A DNA stretch of 43,081 nt. Source: an uncultured Clostridia bacterium. Its GTDB lineage: Bacteria; Bacillota; Clostridia; Oscillospirales; Ruminococcaceae. The translations under genes and the position numbers were made by a program. Below, piece by piece: positions 17,609 to 26,042 of the stretch. The notes beneath the pieces were generated by a model that saw nothing but the letters and a program-made list of their open reading frames with translations, ran no database searches and had not been told where the DNA came from. Location of the stretch: assembly GCA_947626755.1 (NCBI GenBank), contig CANQTP010000018.1:1-43081 (forward strand), read 5' to 3'. How positions within the stretch are numbered: the first letter of the stretch is position 1; each line of letters opens with the position of its first letter.

Positions 17609-18571
17609 TTACCACTTGTCCTCTTCGCCCTCTTTTGGAAGGCACGGAGTAAGCGCTGCAATTGCAACTTCTATCTGCTTGTCGTTGGGTTCTTTGGTCG
17701 TGATCCTCTGGAGCCAGAGTCCCGGAGCGGAAATGATCTTTGTAAAGATATTGTCATACCGTCCCGCAAGCTTGATTATTTCGTATGCAACGGAAGCTTC
17801 GGGGATAAGGCAGAGCATCTGCACTCCGAAGCGTATCCACATATTTCCCCTCGGAAGGAAAATTCCCACAATGAAGCTGATTATCAGTACTATCAATATG
17901 AAGCTCGTTCCGCAGCGGGGGTGGAATCTTGTGTGTTTGCGGACGTTTTCCACAGTCAGTTCTTCTTTTGCTTCGTAACAGGCTATAGTCTTGTGTTCCG
18001 CGCCGTGGTATCTGAAAAGCGTTTTGATGCTGCCCATAAATGAGATGGCGTACATATATCCCACCAACAGGAAAAGCCGCACAAATCCTTCTATTATAGG
18101 ACGTGCCGACTCGGGCGCGCCTGCCTTTTCGATAAGATCCGCCACAAGTATGGGTACGCCCTTGAAAACCACCAGCGAGACCGCAAGGGCGATGACGACG
18201 GACACTATCATTACCGCCGAAACAAGCTTGTCCCCGAACTTATCGGTGAGCCACTGCTCGAATTTGCTGAGTTCTTCCTCTTCTTCCTCGTCCTCATCTA
18301 TCTGCTTTTCGGCGGACTTCATTGTGCAGCGTATTCCCTCGATAAGGCTTGCCACAAAATTTATGCAGCCCCGCACAAAGGGAGTTCTCCTGTACCATGG
18401 CGCGTCCTTGCCGTTGCGGACAGCCCACTGCTCCACATCTATAGTGCCGTTCGGAAGTCTGCAAGCCATTGCCGCTGTTGTTATCCCGCGCATATAAACG
18501 CCTTCTATCAGCGCTTGTCCGCCGATTTTTGACTTGAAACATTCCTTGCCGCAGTTCTTTTCTTCGCTCAT
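17609..18571 (-). CDS. DUF1385 family membrane protein
   Basis: A 320-residue integral membrane protein of the DUF1385 (YqhQ-like) family; its biochemical role is not established to my knowledge. The family signature GGQALIEGVYMRG is at about 17-29. An acidic stretch (EDEEEEEE, about 93-100) precedes several transmembrane helices (about 118-138, 160-180, 220-240). A conserved HGAEHKTIACYEAKEEL motif lies near residue 190-205, with HPRCGTSF after it. The last helical segment (FILIVLIISFIVGIFL) is also hydrophobic. It is 12 bp after the histidine kinase gene, so probably the last gene of that operon, which is a less usual place than beside prmC/prfA. Confidence 0.88.
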   Translation of the reverse strand: MSEEKNCGKECFKSKIGGQALIEGVYMRGITTAAMACRLPNGTIDVEQWAVRNGKDAPWYRRTPFVRGCINFVASLIEGIRCTMKSAEKQIDEDEEEEEELSKFEQWLTDKFGDKLVSAVMIVSVVIALAVSLVVFKGVPILVADLIEKAGAPESARPIIEGFVRLFLLVGYMYAISFMGSIKTLFRYHGAEHKTIACYEAKEELTVENVRKHTRFHPRCGTSFILIVLIISFIVGIFLPRGNMWIRFGVQMLCLIPEASVAYEIIKLAGRYDNIFTKIISAPGLWLQRITTKEPNDKQIEVAIAALTPCLPKEGEEDKW

Positions 18572-18583
18572 CTTAACATCCTT

Positions 18584-20008
18584 TCAGTTTTTGGCGTTGT
18601 CGTTTTTCTTTTCTATAGGAAGTTTTATGGTGACTGTAGTACCTTTTCCCTGTTCGCTGTAAATATCCAGACTTCCGCCGTGCATGGCGATTATCTCATC
18701 GGCAACTGCAAGTCCGATACCGCTTCCGCGGCGGGTATGATTTGCCTTGTAGAATTTCGTCTTGACCTTCGGCAGATCCTGCGGACTTATCCCGCAGCCC
18801 GTATCTGCAATATCTATCTCGATATTGTCCGCGTCCGCCATAAGCGCGCGCACCGTGACAGTTCCGCCTTTGTCGGAATACTTTATGGCGTTGTCGATAA
18901 CATTTATAAATACCTGCCGTATACGGTTCTTGTCCCCGTAAACAAAGGGCAGCATATCGGGTTCGTCATAAATTATCTCAATGCCTTCGCTTCTTGCCTT
19001 TTCGGCGTATATAAGTACAGCGTCCCCAAGTTCGGCAAGAATATCCATTGTTTTCTTTTCAAGAGTGAACCGTCCGTTCTGCATTCGCGAGAAATCAAGC
19101 AGTTCCTCTACCATCCGGGAAAGTCTGTCGCTTTCGCTGCTTATGACTCTCATGCCTTTTGCAACGGTCTCCGCGTCCTCGGGCATACTTCCTATAGTTT
19201 CCGCCCAGCCTTTTATAGCCGTCAGGGGAGTGCGCAGTTCGTGGGAAACGCTGGAAATGAATTCGTTCTTCATGGATTCGGCAAGCGCAAGTTCACTTGC
19301 CATATGGTTTACAATGTCGCAGAGTTCGCCTATCTCATCGTCATTTTTCTTTGTGATACGCACGGAAAAATCCCCCATAGCGTATCTTCTTGCGGTAGAA
19401 CCGATCTGCCTTACGGGGATAACGATGGATCTTACGAAATACGATCCCGAAAGTATCATCATAAGCAGTACCGCAAGGCAGATTACTGCAAGTATAACTG
19501 CAATTGCCGCGATGTGCCTGTCCACCGCTTCAAGTGAGGAAACCAGACGTATTGCAGAGTATCCCGAGTCGTTATCGGGCAGCAGGACGCATACAGCCAT
19601 GATGTGTTCGCCTGTGGAAATACGTCCCGTATAATAGCCGTTGGCGCCGTTTGAAACAGCCTGCGCGTAGTCAGCCATTTCATCAAGATCTTCCGACGGA
19701 ATGAATCCCGATGATGTGAGGGCGATATTTTCGCGGTTTCCCACCACCATTATCTCTGTTTTGTCCTTTTCCGACCAATTCACCGCAACGGAGCGTATTT
19801 CCGAGGAAAAGCTTGTGGAAGGATCGTTGTATGAACGCTGCAAAATGCTTGACACCATATTCATTCTGGAGGTGAGATACTGCCTTGCCGCGCTGTAGTA
19901 ATAGCTTCTTACGAAAAGTATACCGCCTATCACAACAGCAAAAAGCATTGCGGAAATAACTCCCAGATTGTTTACGAGCCAACGGCGCGTTATGGTAAAT
20001 CTGCTCAT
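18584..20008 (-). CDS. sensor histidine kinase, HAMP type
   Basis: A 474-residue membrane kinase: TM helix (about 13-33), extracellular sensor (about 35-165), second TM (about 166-188), HAMP (about 190-245), HisKA with phospho-acceptor His256 in the SSVSHELRTPL box, then the ATPase domain with N box (FINVIDNAIKYS), DTGCGI and GSGIGLA motifs, all complete. There is no PAS domain, so it is not a canonical WalK, though its catalytic half belongs to the same broad class. It follows the response regulator by 25 bp and forms a cognate pair. The ligand is unknown. Confidence 0.93.
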   Translation of the reverse strand: MSRFTITRRWLVNNLGVISAMLFAVVIGGILFVRSYYYSAARQYLTSRMNMVSSILQRSYNDPSTSFSSEIRSVAVNWSEKDKTEIMVVGNRENIALTSSGFIPSEDLDEMADYAQAVSNGANGYYTGRISTGEHIMAVCVLLPDNDSGYSAIRLVSSLEAVDRHIAAIAVILAVICLAVLLMMILSGSYFVRSIVIPVRQIGSTARRYAMGDFSVRITKKNDDEIGELCDIVNHMASELALAESMKNEFISSVSHELRTPLTAIKGWAETIGSMPEDAETVAKGMRVISSESDRLSRMVEELLDFSRMQNGRFTLEKKTMDILAELGDAVLIYAEKARSEGIEIIYDEPDMLPFVYGDKNRIRQVFINVIDNAIKYSDKGGTVTVRALMADADNIEIDIADTGCGISPQDLPKVKTKFYKANHTRRGSGIGLAVADEIIAMHGGSLDIYSEQGKGTTVTIKLPIEKKNDNAKN

Positions 20009-20033
20009 GCTGTTCCTCCTCGGGTAAAGCAGG

Positions 20034-20747
20034 TCAATCTTCAGGCGGTTTTACCGACCATTTATATCCGAAGCCCCATATGGTGGATATGTACCGCGGG
20101 TGCGAGGGTTCGTCCTCGATCTTCATTCTTATGCGGCGGATATTTACATCGACGATCTTATCATCGCCGTAGTAATTATCCCCCCAGATATGCATGAGAA
20201 TGGAATTCCTGTCAAGGGCAATTTCCGCATGAGTGAGGAAATATTCCAATATCTGGTACTCTACCTGTGTAAGGTCGATGGGAATACCGTTCTTGGCAAT
20301 TGTGCGGCTTTTCAGATTCAGAACGAAAGGTCCTGATTCTATGGTCTGATAGAGGTCATCGTCTCTTGGAACGCTCATGCTGACGCGGCGGTAGACTGCG
20401 TCTATCCTTGCGGTAAGTTCGGAAGTGGTAAAGGGCTTTGTTATGTAATCGTCCGCGCCTATCATAAGACCGCTTACCTTGTCGATCTCCTGTGTTTTGG
20501 CGGAAAGCATGATTATGCCCAGCGTGCTGCTCCTTCTGCGGAGTTCCTTGCAGACTTTGAAGCCGTCTATCCCCGGCATCATAATGTCCAGAAGTGCAAC
20601 ATCGAATGCTCCGCGGGTCTCATCGAACACCCGCAGCGCTTCTTCGCCGCAGTTTACGTCTACAACGTCATATCCCGCGCGTTTAAGGTTTATAACGACA
20701 AAATCGCGGATAACATCTTCGTCTTCGCAGACAAGTATCCGTTTCAT
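20034..20747 (-). CDS. OmpR/PhoB-family response regulator
   Basis: A 237-residue response regulator. The receiver domain (about 1-120) has the acidic pair in CEDED, the phosphorylated Asp in DIMMPGIDGF, and Lys in the ITKPF motif. The C-terminal winged helix (about 140-235) ends with RYISTIWGFGYKW, typical of OmpR/PhoB proteins. The start at 20747 was preferred to the ATG at 20765 because AAAGGCGG stands seven bases before it and overlaps the longer version. Proteins of this class bind direct repeats with an 11-bp period, as found upstream of the lipoprotein genes at 31571-31598; that this regulator is the one binding there is only a hypothesis. It lies 21 bp after the lipoprotein gene. Confidence 0.93.
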   Translation of the reverse strand: MKRILVCEDEDVIRDFVVINLKRAGYDVVDVNCGEEALRVFDETRGAFDVALLDIMMPGIDGFKVCKELRRRSSTLGIIMLSAKTQEIDKVSGLMIGADDYITKPFTTSELTARIDAVYRRVSMSVPRDDDLYQTIESGPFVLNLKSRTIAKNGIPIDLTQVEYQILEYFLTHAEIALDRNSILMHIWGDNYYGDDKIVDVNIRRIRMKIEDEPSHPRYISTIWGFGYKWSVKPPED

Positions 20748-20768
20748 ACAATTACCGCCTTTCATGGA

Positions 20769-22085
20769 TCATATCATAATATAGAAATTGTTGCTTATTT
20801 CTGTTCCCGTAAGGATAAGCGGTTCGTCCTCAATATCGGGGCATTTTACAAGATAATTCATGTTATTACCGCTTTTTATGGTCATATAGCCTTCTTCAAG
20901 CAGGGAGCGGGTCTCCTCATCGCTTACGGCAGCTATTCTCATAAGTTCGGTGGTACTGTTGGTAAGGTCGATCCTGTATTTGTAAAATACAAGTTCTCCC
21001 GTTGCGCTGTCCGTCTTTGCGGTCACAACTCCCGCCCATCTGCTTGGAAGGATAAAGCAGTAGCCGTCGCTTCTGCTGTAATAGCCGGAATATTTCTTTA
21101 CTATGCTGTAATTTTCCAGCACGTTCCAGTCGGTGCTGTAGATCTTCTCGGAGGAGTCCTCGGAATATCCCGGAAAAAGCGACCGCGTTGGGATCTCTAT
21201 GATACCGTCCAGATCAATGTCGGTACAAAGGTATCCCGCAGGACGGCGGGTATTTTCTATCATTGAGGATTCGCCGAGGTACAGCGGATTCCTGAGAGCA
21301 TCGTTAAGAGAATAAATGATTTCTGTGGTAAGCTGTCTGTCGTTCAGACCGTCTATAAATATGGCAGGCGTTCCCGAACCGATATATCCCGAAGCGATAT
21401 TGACAAATTCGGAAGCGTTCTTGTCAAGCGCCACGTTTCCCGTCTCTGTGACCTCACCGCTTCCGGCGCTTCTTGAAATAAGGCTCAGCGATGCGCTGCG
21501 GAGCTGTGTCTCAGTTCTGATAAGCACAAGTTCTTCCGAATCGTCTCTGTTAAGGTCGGTAATGAACATTGTATTATAGCTGTCATTGAAATCGTTGGAA
21601 AGTATACCGCCGCGGTAGCTGTAAACAGCCGCCTGTTTTTCTCCCGAAAGCAGGTCATAGCCTATCATCATGCTGACAGTTCCCGAACCGCCTATATCGG
21701 AAAACATAACTCTTTCTATGCCCGTACCCATGCCCGCATGATCGTAAACGCTGTGCCAAACGCCGTCCGCCGAACGGTCTATGATATTTATGCGGACGTT
21801 TCCCGTTCCCACGGTCTCGCCTGATTTTTCGTAAAAGACGATGGCTTCATCATCAGGCTCGTTGTCAATATTTGCAAACACAAAAGCGGAGCGGTAATCT
21901 CCCGCTCTCGGGTACTGGAGCTTGATGTCGTTTCCCACCGAGTTTATGAGGGCATTGTAAACGTTCCGCTGATCGGCAGAAAGTTTCGGCGGCGACAGAA
22001 GCGTGTCCACGGAACTTCCGAAGGAGCAGCCTGCAAGGCATACCGCAGTCAGGACGGGAAGCAATTTTTTTACTGTCTTTCCCAT
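20769..22085 (-). CDS. lipoprotein of unknown function, FG-GAP/VCBS-like
   Basis: A 438-residue secreted lipoprotein with lipobox CLAGC (Cys20) after a short hydrophobic signal. The mature part is made of strand-rich stretches with recurring Asp-rich turns (NIDNEPDDEAIVFY, DLNRDDSEELVLI, DIDLDGIIEIP), suggesting a beta-propeller of the FG-GAP or VCBS type. No catalytic motif is recognised. The start at 22085 is supported by AGGAG eight bases upstream; the longer form from 22163 lacks a signal and RBS. It lies between a polytopic membrane protein and a two-component system. It may feed the kinase with an extracellular signal, but this is inference. Confidence 0.8.
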   Translation of the reverse strand: MGKTVKKLLPVLTAVCLAGCSFGSSVDTLLSPPKLSADQRNVYNALINSVGNDIKLQYPRAGDYRSAFVFANIDNEPDDEAIVFYEKSGETVGTGNVRINIIDRSADGVWHSVYDHAGMGTGIERVMFSDIGGSGTVSMMIGYDLLSGEKQAAVYSYRGGILSNDFNDSYNTMFITDLNRDDSEELVLIRTETQLRSASLSLISRSAGSGEVTETGNVALDKNASEFVNIASGYIGSGTPAIFIDGLNDRQLTTEIIYSLNDALRNPLYLGESSMIENTRRPAGYLCTDIDLDGIIEIPTRSLFPGYSEDSSEKIYSTDWNVLENYSIVKKYSGYYSRSDGYCFILPSRWAGVVTAKTDSATGELVFYKYRIDLTNSTTELMRIAAVSDEETRSLLEEGYMTIKSGNNMNYLVKCPDIEDEPLILTGTEISNNFYIMI

Positions 22086-22169
22086 ATTTTCCGCTCCTTT
22101 CAGAAAAGGCGCACAGCAGAACGCACAGCGGAAGATCCGCCGTAATACGCCCGCAGTGCGCACAATCGA

Positions 22170-23261
22170 TCAGTTATTTTCATTTTCTTCCGGATCTTTT
22201 ATTTCATCTATAGAATCCATGCTGAAATTTTCATCTGCTTTTTGTTCTTCATTTTTCCAACTGCCCTTTTTGCCCAGATCAAGCTTCGGCATTTCTCTGT
22301 ACATATAAGAGCTCCAGAAAACGGCTATTATGGAGAGCGTTATAAATATGATGCCCACATCGGAAGTATCGGGAGTTGACATTCCGTATCTGTCCTCATA
22401 GCTTTTGGTAAAGTATATGATGTATCTGGGAAGGGTGGATACGGCAGCAAGTATAGAAGCGGCATATCCGAAAATGCACAGCCATATGCGGGTATGTTTC
22501 TTTTCAAATCCTGCAAAGAATCTTGCTGTATACAGGAAGAATATTGACGATGCCATAGCTGTCAGCATGATATATACCTTTTCGGAGTATGCGCCGACAA
22601 TTTCGCCCTTGCCTATCATGGAAAAGATATCAAGCAGTTTCCATATTGCGTAAATTGACAGGAACACGCAGTTTCCTCTGGTGAAACCTTCGCCTTTGAG
22701 AATGTTTGAGCCGATGGAAATGAAGGTTATGATAACAATGATCGCGCATACGTATGAGATCCAGTCAAGCACCGAAATACCCGCAAATGCAAATACAGGA
22801 TCATCTTCTGTGGAGATCTCCTTGTTTTTGTTTGCAACAGAAGAAAGCCTGAGAAATATGTCAAAAACTATCAGGAACGCCATAATGAACATAGCTGCTC
22901 CGCTTTTAGGAGAAATTTTCTTGTTTAACTGCTTCGAGTCCAGACACATAGGATTCATAACAACGCAGGAACTTGATATTTTACCTCCGTCTCCTCTTAA
23001 GTGGGTTATCTTATCCTTTGATATTCCGAATATCATTATAGCAATTATAAGTGCAAAACCTATTATAAGTACCCACAGCGTATAATTTTTTGCAAGGGAG
23101 CTGTCGATGTATTTCCCGGAATCGAAACTCATATTTGTCTGGAGCTGCACCGTTCTTGCAATGACCGCGGCGACAAGCGTCAGAAGGTATGCAAGCACCG
23201 AAAGCTTTTTGTCAAATATTACCTTTTTCTCCTTGTAAGGCTTAGTATTTGCTTTGCTCAT
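22170..23261 (-). CDS. eight-helix integral membrane protein, unknown
   Basis: A 363-residue protein with about eight hydrophobic helices (near 18-40, 60-82, 118-140, 150-175, 190-210, 220-240, 260-285 and 310-330). An N-terminal basic segment (KPYKEKK) and a C-terminal acidic tail (DEIKDPEENENN) are both presumably cytosolic. No known family signature or catalytic residues are recognised. It starts 35 bp after the citrate synthase stop and heads the apparent operon with the lipoprotein, the two-component system and the DUF1385 protein. No promoter fits in the short gap, so it may be read through from citrate synthase. Confidence 0.65.
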   Translation of the reverse strand: MSKANTKPYKEKKVIFDKKLSVLAYLLTLVAAVIARTVQLQTNMSFDSGKYIDSSLAKNYTLWVLIIGFALIIAIMIFGISKDKITHLRGDGGKISSSCVVMNPMCLDSKQLNKKISPKSGAAMFIMAFLIVFDIFLRLSSVANKNKEISTEDDPVFAFAGISVLDWISYVCAIIVIITFISIGSNILKGEGFTRGNCVFLSIYAIWKLLDIFSMIGKGEIVGAYSEKVYIMLTAMASSIFFLYTARFFAGFEKKHTRIWLCIFGYAASILAAVSTLPRYIIYFTKSYEDRYGMSTPDTSDVGIIFITLSIIAVFWSSYMYREMPKLDLGKKGSWKNEEQKADENFSMDSIDEIKDPEENENN

Positions 23262-23296
23262 GTCCGTATCCCCTTATAATAATAGTATATGTAATA

Positions 23297-24655
23297 TTAT
23301 CTCTCTTCAAGAGGGATATATTTACGCCTTTTTGCAATTGCCTTGTAGGCGGGTCTGATTATCCTCTTGCCGTTGAGGAGTTCCTCTATGCGGTGCGCCG
23401 ACCAGCCTGCTATACGCGATACCGCAAACATGGGAGTATTCAATTCTACAGGGATCTTCAGCATCTTGTAGACAAGTCCCGAATACAGATCAACGTTTGC
23501 GCACATTACCTTTGAGCTGCCCTTTATGCTTGCGAAAACTTCGGGAGTAAGGCGTTCCACAGCGTCAAGCAGCATGAATTCCTTTTCAAGATCAGTTCCC
23601 TTGGCAAGTTTCATGGCATTTTCCTTGAGGATCACCGCTCTCGGGTCGGAAAGCGTGTAGATGGCGTGTCCCATGCCGTAAACAAGTCCCGAGCCGTCTC
23701 CCGCTTCGCCTTTTATAACCTTTGCAAGGTAATCCTTTACTTCATTGTCGTTTCCCCAATCGGAAATATTTTCCTTGAATTCGTCCAGCTGGCGCATTAC
23801 CTTGAAGTTTGCGCCGCCGTGGCGGTGTCCTTTAAGGGAACCGATAGCGCCCGCGTAGGCGGAGTAAGCGTCCGTTCCCGAAGAAGTAAGTGTTCTGCAA
23901 GTGAATGTGGAGTTGTTTCCGCCGCCGTGTTCTGCGTGGATCATCAGCATAAGGTCAAGAAGCTTGGCTTCTTCTCTTGTGTAGACTCTGTCATGTCTCA
24001 GCGTGGAAAGAATGCTTTCCGCAGTGCATTCGTCGGGATTCAGCGGGTGAAGATACAAAGTCTCGTGGTCAAACACCTTGCGCTTTATCTGGTAGGAATC
24101 CACCATAGCGGACGGAAGTCTTGCGATTATTGCCACAGCCCGAAGAAGTTCCTTTTCAAGGCTCTGATCCTCGGGATCTTCCTCATAGGAATAAAGTGCC
24201 AGTACGGAACGTGCCATTTTATTCATTATATTCCGTGACGGGGCTTTAAATATCATATCTTCGGAAAAACCTGCGGGAAGTTCCCTGAATTCGGAAAGCA
24301 TCTCATTGAAGTTTTTCAGGCTCTGCTCGGTGGGAAGATTTCCGAAAAGAAGCAGATATACCGTTTCTTCAAAGCCGAACCTGTCTTTTCCTGTGGTGTT
24401 GGCAATAATATCGTTTATGTTGTATCCTCTGTAGATAAGTTCGCCTGCAACAGGTTCCCGTTCGCCTTCGTTGACGATATAGCCGTGGACGTTACAAATG
24501 TTGGTAATTCCTGCCACAACGCCGCTGCCGTCGCTGTTCCTGAGACCGCGTTTTACCTGATATTTTTCATAAAGCTGCGGGGGAATGGTGTTATTTTTTA
24601 CAAACTCATCGCATAAACTTTTAAAAGCAGCTTTATTGTAATTGACTGTGTTCAC
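23297..24655 (-). CDS. citrate synthase
   Basis: Condenses acetyl-CoA with oxaloacetate into citrate, here probably to supply 2-oxoglutarate for glutamate synthesis. The 452-residue protein is of the long clostridial type, with the family's RGYNINDI motif, the catalytic His region (HAEHGGGNNSTF), a GMGHAIY His, and the Asp in ANVDLYSGL. A 2-methylcitrate synthase cannot be excluded by motif alone. I place the start at GTG (24653-24655) because a strong AAAGGAGG stands eight bases before it; the longer reading from 24724 would begin inside the leader and has no RBS. A strong promoter lies 175 bp upstream, leaving an unusually long structured leader. Confidence 0.92.
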   Translation of the reverse strand: MNTVNYNKAAFKSLCDEFVKNNTIPPQLYEKYQVKRGLRNSDGSGVVAGITNICNVHGYIVNEGEREPVAGELIYRGYNINDIIANTTGKDRFGFEETVYLLLFGNLPTEQSLKNFNEMLSEFRELPAGFSEDMIFKAPSRNIMNKMARSVLALYSYEEDPEDQSLEKELLRAVAIIARLPSAMVDSYQIKRKVFDHETLYLHPLNPDECTAESILSTLRHDRVYTREEAKLLDLMLMIHAEHGGGNNSTFTCRTLTSSGTDAYSAYAGAIGSLKGHRHGGANFKVMRQLDEFKENISDWGNDNEVKDYLAKVIKGEAGDGSGLVYGMGHAIYTLSDPRAVILKENAMKLAKGTDLEKEFMLLDAVERLTPEVFASIKGSSKVMCANVDLYSGLVYKMLKIPVELNTPMFAVSRIAGWSAHRIEELLNGKRIIRPAYKAIAKRRKYIPLEER

Positions 24656-24822
24656 AAAAATGCCTCCTTTGATACTCAATGATACTCTGCGACCTATTGA
24701 ACCGACAGTTTCGTCTTGCTTCAATACGCCGTTGTATCAATGCGTTCCCGATACTGAACCGTTTACGGAGGTATTCGGCAACAGGTCGTCTGACAATATT
24801 TCTGCGGATAAAAAACACATAT
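24656..24822 (-). promoter_or_regulatory. long 5' leader of citrate synthase
   Basis: About 167 nt separate the expected transcription start from the GTG. On the minus strand the leader holds GTATC/GATAC elements several times, two tandem GAGTATC copies (plus 24670-24685) touching the Shine-Dalgarno, and two CGGTTCA copies. The element TTGATAC (plus 24735-24741) is a perfect 7-base complement of GTATCAA (plus 24669-24675) directly before AAAGGAGG, so folding could hide the RBS. It matches no riboswitch class I recognise. The remaining 100 bp up to the SpoIID-like gene are AT-rich. Confidence 0.4.
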
Positions 24823-24828
24823 ATACTT

Positions 24829-24857
24829 ATTTTACATCAACGGACCGCAATTGTCAA
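24829..24857 (-). promoter_or_regulatory. sigma-A promoter of citrate synthase
   Basis: On the minus strand: -35 TTGACA (24852-24857), 17-bp spacer, -10 TAAAAT (24829-24834). It is the only good promoter found in the 304-bp gap between citrate synthase and the divergent SpoIID-like gene. Confidence 0.8.
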
Positions 24858-24959
24858 GAATTTTTGAAAGAATTATTGTCTTAAGCAGAAAAAACAAGGA
24901 CTATAAAGGTATATTTTTCCATAAAAATGCAAAAATATACCAAGAAAGGAAGATCAGCC

Positions 24960-26039
24960 ATGAAAGAAATTTTTAAGATCGCTGTGATATTTGCTGTTTT
25001 GCTTGCTGCCATACCGTCACTGGCGTTTTTGCCGCAAAATGACAGTGAAACTTCCGCGCAGGTGAATATACCACTTGCCGCTTCCGAAACTGCGCCGCCG
25101 CAGGAGGATCTGCGGAAAACTTCCGAAACAGCCGCATTAACGCAGTTCCCCGCAGCATATCCCGAAGATGATGAGACTTCGGAGCAGGAAGATATTGTAA
25201 AAGTTCTTGATTTTACAAGCGGACAAGTCCTGACGCTTGATATGCAGGAATATGTTATCGGGGCGGTGCTTGCGGAAATGCCCGCCGCATATGATATTGA
25301 AGCGCTGAAAGCGCAGGCTGTTGCCGCAAGGACATACGCTTACCGTCAGAGGGAAAAGCAGCGCATTTCTCCCGATGCGGAGCTTATGGGAGCGGACATT
25401 TCCAATGACAGTTCAAAATATCAGGCATACTTCACTCCTGCCCGCGCCAAGGATTTTTACGGGGAAAGCTATGGCGCATATTCCGCGAAAGTCCGTGAAG
25501 CGGCGGAGCTTACCGACAGAATGATACTTTTCTATGAGGACGAGCCTATAGTTGCGGCTTTCCATTCCATGTCATCGGGAAGGACGGAAAGCGCGGAGAC
25601 CGTCTGGGGAAGTCCTGTTGAATATCTTATTCCCGTTGACAGCAGCGGCGACAAGGACGCGCCCACATACATCGAGGAAAAGACATTTTCCGAAAGTGAA
25701 TTGAAGGGACTTCTGGAAAGTTCTGTAAGCGGAGCGGATCTTTCCGGGGAGATCGAAGATAAGATAGTAATTTCCGAAAGAAGTTCTTCGGGAATGGTGA
25801 CAAAAATGTCGGTTGGCGGCGCGGAGATAAGCGGCGGAGAGTTCCGCAGTATACTTTCGCTCCGTTCGGCAAATTTCAGCATTGCCTTTGAAAACGGGAA
25901 TTGTACCATTACCACAAAGGGGTACGGTCACGGCGTGGGAATGAGCCAGTACGGCGCAAACGTCATGGCGGAAGAGGGAAGCGATTTTAAAGAGATACTT
26001 GAACATTACTATCCCGGGACGGAAATGAGGAAGTATTGA
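24960..26039 (+). CDS. SpoIID/LytB domain protein
   Basis: A 359-residue secreted or membrane-anchored protein with an N-terminal hydrophobic signal (about 5-25), a Ser/Thr/Glu-rich spacer (about 30-75), and a SpoIID/LytB domain with YVIGAVLAEMPA, EALKAQAVAARTYAY and the C-terminal GYGHGVGMSQYGA signature. SpoIID is a lytic transglycosylase of spore engulfment; related proteins act in vegetative wall turnover, so sporulation is not proved. The start at 24960 has GAAAGGA ahead of it and matches the signal peptide; a longer version from 24927 lacks an RBS. It ends 3 bp before the convergent oxidoreductase gene. No convincing promoter was found upstream. Confidence 0.88.
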   Translation: MKEIFKIAVIFAVLLAAIPSLAFLPQNDSETSAQVNIPLAASETAPPQEDLRKTSETAALTQFPAAYPEDDETSEQEDIVKVLDFTSGQVLTLDMQEYVIGAVLAEMPAAYDIEALKAQAVAARTYAYRQREKQRISPDAELMGADISNDSSKYQAYFTPARAKDFYGESYGAYSAKVREAAELTDRMILFYEDEPIVAAFHSMSSGRTESAETVWGSPVEYLIPVDSSGDKDAPTYIEEKTFSESELKGLLESSVSGADLSGEIEDKIVISERSSSGMVTKMSVGGAEISGGEFRSILSLRSANFSIAFENGNCTITTKGYGHGVGMSQYGANVMAEEGSDFKEILEHYYPGTEMRKY

Positions 26040-26042
26040 GCG

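Noticed and set aside
18584-20747. Calling the two-component system WalRK
   Set aside because: The kinase lacks the PAS domain of WalK, and the usual walHIJ neighbours are absent. A functional link to the WalR-like boxes is kept only as a hypothesis.
24990-26006. Minus-strand open frames opposite the SpoIID-like gene
   Set aside because: Antisense shadows with Ser/Arg-rich, unstructured translations; the plus-strand gene carries full domain signatures.
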